Position numbers and translations under genes: made by a program
In this document: piece by piece, positions 59,698 through 64,000 of the stretch
How positions within the stretch are numbered: the stretch's first letter is position 1
Layout of the letters: every line of letters starts with the position of its first letter
Assembly (NCBI RefSeq): GCF_017798005.1
Contig: NZ_CP072548.1
Coordinates: forward strand, 1,860,001 to 1,924,000
Reading direction: 5' to 3'
Length of the DNA: 64,000 nucleotides
From: Aggregatibacter sp. 2125159857
GTDB taxonomy: Bacteria; Pseudomonadota; Gammaproteobacteria; Enterobacterales; Pasteurellaceae
The notes under the pieces: model-generated
Databases searched by the model: none
Told to the model about the DNA's origin: nothing
The model's input: only the letters and a program-made list of their open reading frames with translations

Positions 59698-62301
59698 CTA
59701 TTGTGGAGCGGGATTGAAACTTAATATTTTGCTCTCATCAATGAACACCCAATTCTTCACAACATAATATTCTTTCGGATTCTTATTAATTAGTTTTTTC
59801 AAATTAGAATAACCTTGTTCTTTTTTGTTTTGGAGCAAAATAGAAGTTGCCACTTTTAAATGCTCATCTTTTGTTCTTGAGTTAATTTTGTTAATTTCAT
59901 CTTCATTAATTTTTCCATCTAATTTTCCTTTTGCAATAAGGTAATTTATTTTAAAAATATCAAAATTATTTGATTTGAATTCTCCTTTATTTTTATTAAA
60001 AACATCTATAACATCTTGATATTTACCTAGCTTTAATAAATAGTATGTTTTTGATATTAAATATTCTCTAAAATCTCCATCATACTTTCTTTCCTGTTCA
60101 ATAAATGATAAAGCGCTATCAAAATCACCTTTAATAGAAGAAATCTTATCTTTTAAACTAAAATAATATTTTTGTTTTAATCCATATTTAATATCTTCTA
60201 TATAGGACTCTATTTCTTTTAAGAAGTTAATATCAATGATTGATGATGCATCTAAAATTAATTCTAATTCATCATCTATATCTTCTTTTTTCATCGCAAA
60301 TCTTAAATACTTACGAGCTAAATCAATATCTTTCCGATAAAAGAAATCATACAAAGATTTATGAATTAAGGTTCTTGATGTATACTCTTCTAAGTTATCT
60401 TCTTTAATAGAGTCATAAAAATCTTTATGAGCCTCCCCGTATCCGTTAGAATCTTCAAATGATAGTATTTTCTCAAGTAAACTTGAGATAATTTCATTAA
60501 TTCTCTCTTTCGAAGATCTTTCTTTTTTATCTCTTGTTGAAATAATATCCTTAATAGTTTCAATGGCGTTACTTTCCTTGGATATCCTCTCTGCCTCTAG
60601 AGATCTAATTATAATATAATTTATATTATTCTTATTTGATGATTTCATATCTTTAATTAATTTATCAATTTCTTCTTCATATTTATTCTTATCTTTTTCA
60701 TTATCCTCTTTATTTAACCTCTCTGTAAGTAATTTATGTTTTTGTAAAAATGCCTTGTTATAAAGAGAAGGATTCAACTTTAAACTTAAGTTAATATTTT
60801 TATCTATATCGGAAAAGTAATCTAAAGATGAATCGTTTCTCATCATTGAAAAATATAAATCACTCTGTTTATTTAATAAGGAATATGACTTGTTTAATTT
60901 TTTTATAGAATTACTAAGAAATTTATTTTTTTCGTTTAAGTCATTAATTAAACTTAGTTTTATTAAATAGTGTTCATCAGAAAACTCATCTAAATTAATT
61001 AATTCATTAGCCCAATGCATAGCCTGACTCTTTTGATCTGACATTAATGCAAGATCAATTAGTCTTTTTATATATCTTTCCTGATCATCTTTAGTACTTA
61101 AATCATTAAAATATCTCTCACATAATAAATAAGCTTCATTAGGGTCGACTTTTGCTTTCTCCGATACTTCTAATATATTTCTAAAATTCTTTAGACTTAT
61201 TTTTTCCTTAGATTTATCACTGCTTTTAATATTTAAGAAATTAGATATATCTACTTTATCTCTACTTTTATATAGTTCTTCTAGTTCTCTTTTTATAATC
61301 TCATTATCTGATCTTGAAAAATTATCCATAATTTTAGATATTATTTTATCTCGTTGAGATTCTTTATCAGAATTAAATAATTTTCCATACTCACCAGTGA
61401 GCTCATTATATAGCGATGCAAAAAATTCATCAAATCCATCTATAATTATTGGATAAACCTTATCTTTCCACAAAAGATTCATTACGCTTTGATTAATCTC
61501 ATCCTCTTTTCTAAAACACCAATACACCCCATTTTTTACATAGTTATCTGTTTTCACAAGATATTCTAACACATCCATAATAGATCTATCACTTCCTGAA
61601 TACCCTAATATTATTAAGCCAAATTCTTTACAAAATTCAATTAGTTTATCTTTTATATTTTGTTCTAAAGATTCTGTTTCTCTTAATGTGCTTTTAATAT
61701 TTTCAAACAAATAATCGCCATGTAATTTTAGTATTTTAGGCCTTTTTGAAGTAATTGAAATAGAATGAACAGAAGAATCATGTGCACATACTATTGGTCT
61801 AGTGCTAGATAACTGATAAAAAGATTCATTTAATAGATCATCAAAATTTGTAGTAAAAATAGTATTAAAGAAACCTTTCTCAACAAGAGAAACTAAATAT
61901 GCATAACCTATAGAAGGTAATTTATTACCTACTTGTTGCTCTACAAACTTCCTACGTTGAGACGGTAAATCAAATTTTTTTTCAAATAATGATGAATAAG
62001 GGTTAACAGAGTTAAACCAACTAGGATGTTTATGCTCGAAATACTGTTCAATGTTTTTATAATCATCGGTTGGCTCAAATTGCTTATCTTCAAAACGCTC
62101 ATATAATTCTCTTTTCCATATATCAATTAATTCTAATGCAGTGCTTATTCCAGAGCTCTTTGAAGCTCCCGCACCAAGAAAAAGAGAATAATTAGATGTA
62201 TCTTTATTCTCTCTTGTAGAAATAAAACGAGTTAAATCTTTAACTGTTCTAGTTTTACGGCTTAGTTGACCTCCAGCTAATAGAAGTTCCTTGGCTTTCA
62301 T
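59698..62301 (-). CDS. SIR2-domain protein with long helical C-terminal region, probable anti-phage NADase
   Basis: This is an 867-residue protein. The N-terminal 300 residues are a SIR2 domain of the defence type (SIR2_2-like). The NAD-binding loop LFLGAGASKS is at 41-49, TTNFDDLL at 150-157 (the catalytic-type Asn152), KLHGD at 192-196 (the His194 equivalent of ThsA/DSR2) and LGYSGSD at 232-238. Residues from about 330 to 860 are charged, Lys/Glu-rich helices that look like TPR or alpha-solenoid repeats, probably the sensor part. Such proteins deplete NAD+ on phage infection. It stands alone, is strongly AT-rich, lacks the uptake signals found throughout its neighbours, and is bordered by a repeat doublet, all pointing to recent acquisition. 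GGAG precedes the ATG. Function is inferred from domain only. Confidence 0.8.
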   Translation of the reverse strand: MKAKELLLAGGQLSRKTRTVKDLTRFISTRENKDTSNYSLFLGAGASKSSGISTALELIDIWKRELYERFEDKQFEPTDDYKNIEQYFEHKHPSWFNSVNPYSSLFEKKFDLPSQRRKFVEQQVGNKLPSIGYAYLVSLVEKGFFNTIFTTNFDDLLNESFYQLSSTRPIVCAHDSSVHSISITSKRPKILKLHGDYLFENIKSTLRETESLEQNIKDKLIEFCKEFGLIILGYSGSDRSIMDVLEYLVKTDNYVKNGVYWCFRKEDEINQSVMNLLWKDKVYPIIIDGFDEFFASLYNELTGEYGKLFNSDKESQRDKIISKIMDNFSRSDNEIIKRELEELYKSRDKVDISNFLNIKSSDKSKEKISLKNFRNILEVSEKAKVDPNEAYLLCERYFNDLSTKDDQERYIKRLIDLALMSDQKSQAMHWANELINLDEFSDEHYLIKLSLINDLNEKNKFLSNSIKKLNKSYSLLNKQSDLYFSMMRNDSSLDYFSDIDKNINLSLKLNPSLYNKAFLQKHKLLTERLNKEDNEKDKNKYEEEIDKLIKDMKSSNKNNINYIIIRSLEAERISKESNAIETIKDIISTRDKKERSSKERINEIISSLLEKILSFEDSNGYGEAHKDFYDSIKEDNLEEYTSRTLIHKSLYDFFYRKDIDLARKYLRFAMKKEDIDDELELILDASSIIDINFLKEIESYIEDIKYGLKQKYYFSLKDKISSIKGDFDSALSFIEQERKYDGDFREYLISKTYYLLKLGKYQDVIDVFNKNKGEFKSNNFDIFKINYLIAKGKLDGKINEDEINKINSRTKDEHLKVATSILLQNKKEQGYSNLKKLINKNPKEYYVVKNWVFIDESKILSFNPAPQ

Positions 62302-62348
62302 ATTTTCTCCATTATTGTTTTATATATTAAGATAATAAGAATTAATAG

Positions 62349-64000
62349 CTACGCTTTACCTAACACCACCCTCGCATTCCTAAACACCCGCATCCAAGCG
62401 CCATCTTCTCCCCACTCTTCCGGATGCCATGAGTTGCTCACGGTGCGGAAGACGCGTTCCGGGTGTGGCATCATGATGGCGACGCGGCCGTTGGTGTTAG
62501 AAAGGGCGGTGATGCCAAGGGCGGAGCCGTTCGGGTTCGCCGGGTACACTTCTGTCGGATTGAGGTTGTTGTCGATGTATTGCGCAACGATCAAGTTTTG
62601 TGCTTGAAGTGCGGTCAAATCTGCGGGTGTTTTAAATTCCACTCTGCCCTCGCCATGGGAAACGGCAATTGGCATGTGGGAACCTGCCATGCCTTGGAAC
62701 CACAGCGAGTTGCTTTCATTAATGCGAACCAAGGCGGCGCGGGCTTCAAAACGTTCGGATTTATTGCGCACGAAACGTGGCCAGTTTTCCGTACCCGGAA
62801 TAATTTCCGCCAAGGTGGAAAGCATTTGGCAGCCGTTACAAATGCCAAGTGCGAGCGTGTCTTCACGTTCAAAGAATTGGCTGAATTGATCCCGTAAGTG
62901 CGGGTTAAATAAAATGGATTTCGCCCAACCGCCACCGGCGCCGAGCACGTCGCCGTAAGAGAAGCCGCCACACGCCACTAAGGCGTTGAAGTGTTGCAAA
63001 TCATAACGGCGATTATGCAAGTCGCTCATGTGAACGTCGATGGCCTCAAAGCCGGCGCGGTCAAATGCCGCTGCCATTTCAACATGGCTGTTTACGCCTT
63101 GCTCTCGCAACACCGCCACTTTTGGACGTTTTCCGGTCGCAATATAAGGCGCGGCAATGTCTTCGCTTGGGTCGTAGGTTAAATAGGCGGAGAAGCCTTT
63201 GTCCTGCGGATTTTTCTTCGCCGCAAATTCTTGGTCGGCACATTCCGGGTTGTCCCGTAAGCGTTGCATTTGATGAGTCAATTCCGCCCAAATGCCGCGT
63301 AATTCTGAGCGTTTTTCATTGAGTAACACTTTGTTGCCGCGGGTGATTTCGATTTCGTCGTCTTCGGTAACGGCGCCTAATTCTTTCACCAAATGCAACA
63401 CATTGTGTTTAGCGAAGACATCGCGCACGAGACTTAAATCGCTGTCGCGCACTTGAATCACTGCGCCCAATTCTTCGTTAAATAACACGGCTAAATCGTT
63501 GTCGCCCAAGGCACTGATATCCACTGCCACTCCGCAATGTCCGGCAAATGCCATTTCCGCCAAGGTAACAATTAAACCACCGTCGGAACGGTCGTGATAT
63601 GCCAATAATTTTTCTTGCGCCACCAATTCCTGCATGGCGTTAAAGAAGTTTTTCAATGTGTCGGCGTTGACCACATCCGCCGGTTTGTCGCCAAGTTGCG
63701 CATACACCTGCGCTAATGCGGTAGCGCCCAAGCGGTTGTTGCCTTCGCCCAAATCCACTAACAACAAGCGGGATTGTCCCTTGTCAGTGCGTAATTGCGG
63801 AGTAACGGTTTTGCGAACGTCTTCCACACGGGCAAAGGCGCTGATAATCAAAGAAAGTGGCGAAGTCACGCTTTTTTGTTCGCCATTTTCCTGCCAAGTG
63901 GTTTTCATGGACATGGAGTCTTTGCCTACCGGAATAGTTAAGCCTAATTGCGGACAAAGCTCTTCGCCCACGGCTTTCACCGCCGCGTATAAGCCCGCGT
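62349..64000 (-). CDS. purL: Phosphoribosylformylglycinamidine synthase, C-terminal part (cut by window edge)
   Basis: About 550 residues are visible, read on the minus strand and open to the window edge ([20 protein letters not shown] at the cut). They include the second half of the synthase ([32 protein letters not shown]) and the class I glutaminase domain: [39 protein letters not shown], catalytic Cys in [10 protein letters not shown] and the His/Glu pair in [11 protein letters not shown]. The enzyme converts FGAR to FGAM with glutamine in purine synthesis. It ends with TAG, 47 bases before the SIR2 start. Confidence 0.97.
   Translation of the reverse strand, partial: AGLYAAVKAVGEELCPQLGLTIPVGKDSMSMKTTWQENGEQKSVTSPLSLIISAFARVEDVRKTVTPQLRTDKGQSRLLLVDLGEGNNRLGATALAQVYAQLGDKPADVVNADTLKNFFNAMQELVAQEKLLAYHDRSDGGLIVTLAEMAFAGHCGVAVDISALGDNDLAVLFNEELGAVIQVRDSDLSLVRDVFAKHNVLHLVKELGAVTEDDEIEITRGNKVLLNEKRSELRGIWAELTHQMQRLRDNPECADQEFAAKKNPQDKGFSAYLTYDPSEDIAAPYIATGKRPKVAVLREQGVNSHVEMAAAFDRAGFEAIDVHMSDLHNRRYDLQHFNALVACGGFSYGDVLGAGGGWAKSILFNPHLRDQFSQFFEREDTLALGICNGCQMLSTLAEIIPGTENWPRFVRNKSERFEARAALVRINESNSLWFQGMAGSHMPIAVSHGEGRVEFKTPADLTALQAQNLIVAQYIDNNLNPTEVYPANPNGSALGITALSNTNGRVAIMMPHPERVFRTVSNSWHPEEWGEDGAWMRVFRNARVVLGKA

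Overview
The window is a chromosomal segment of a Pasteurellaceae bacterium, most likely Aggregatibacter (inference). The 9-mer AAGTGCGGT and its complement ACCGCACTT occur dozens of times. This is the DNA-uptake signal (USS) of the Haemophilus influenzae/Aggregatibacter/Pasteurella multocida branch, and it often occurs as inverted pairs that form terminators. Gene blocks match H. influenzae order as I remember it: nagAB-nanA-siaR-nanKE-siaPT-nanM, thiBPQ-bioB, yejM/yejL/yejK-bamE-cpxR, and fdx-rna-pgk-fba. Base composition looks higher in GC than H. influenzae, and several units (nagE, cpxA, thiD beside thiB) fit Aggregatibacter. || Layout. 1-4200: the start of rpsB with its S2-type leader, grxD, a LemA/TPM membrane operon and the porin ompA. 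4200-8780: ydiJ, menI and hemH. 8780-9450: a non-coding repeat block. 9450-21040: a complete sialic acid/amino-sugar locus. Sialic acid enters by SiaPT after NanM anomerisation and passes through NanA, NanK, NanE, NagA and NagB to fructose-6-P. SiaR controls the divergent nanE/siaP promoters, and a PTS EIICB for GlcNAc sits at the far end. 21190-25090: an AhpD-like protein, an AraC regulator and an ABC exporter whose 3' end, terminator and a palindromic repeat are present in three tandem copies. 25090-33100: an amidohydrolase with a possible attenuator, yejM-yejL, divergent yejK-bamE-cpxR-cpxA (envelope maintenance and stress), and galU. 33100-37200: a decayed phosphomannomutase fragment, csrA, alaS and uspA. 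37440-43390: a tRNA operon (Met, Leu, Gln, Gln), a TPP riboswitch, thiD-thiB-thiP-thiQ and bioB. 43390-49880: a tRNA-like element, tRNA-Ile2, typA, glnA, a small lipoprotein and a lone iron permease of HitB/FbpB type. 49900-59580: murQ-anmK (wall recycling), pssA, a SpoU methyltransferase, ferredoxin, RNase T2, pgk, fba and an O-antigen ligase. 59600-62300: an AT-rich, USS-free gene for an 867-residue SIR2-domain protein, probably an anti-phage NADase. 62349-64000: the C-terminal part of purL. || The best candidates for something undescribed are the single-gene SIR2 protein, the tRNA-like RNA at 43575-43653 that has a GNRA hairpin where the anticodon arm should be, and the family of paired inverted hairpins (REPIN-like) that includes the 77-bp array at 8.9 kb and the triplicated exporter 3' end at 24.4-25.1 kb.
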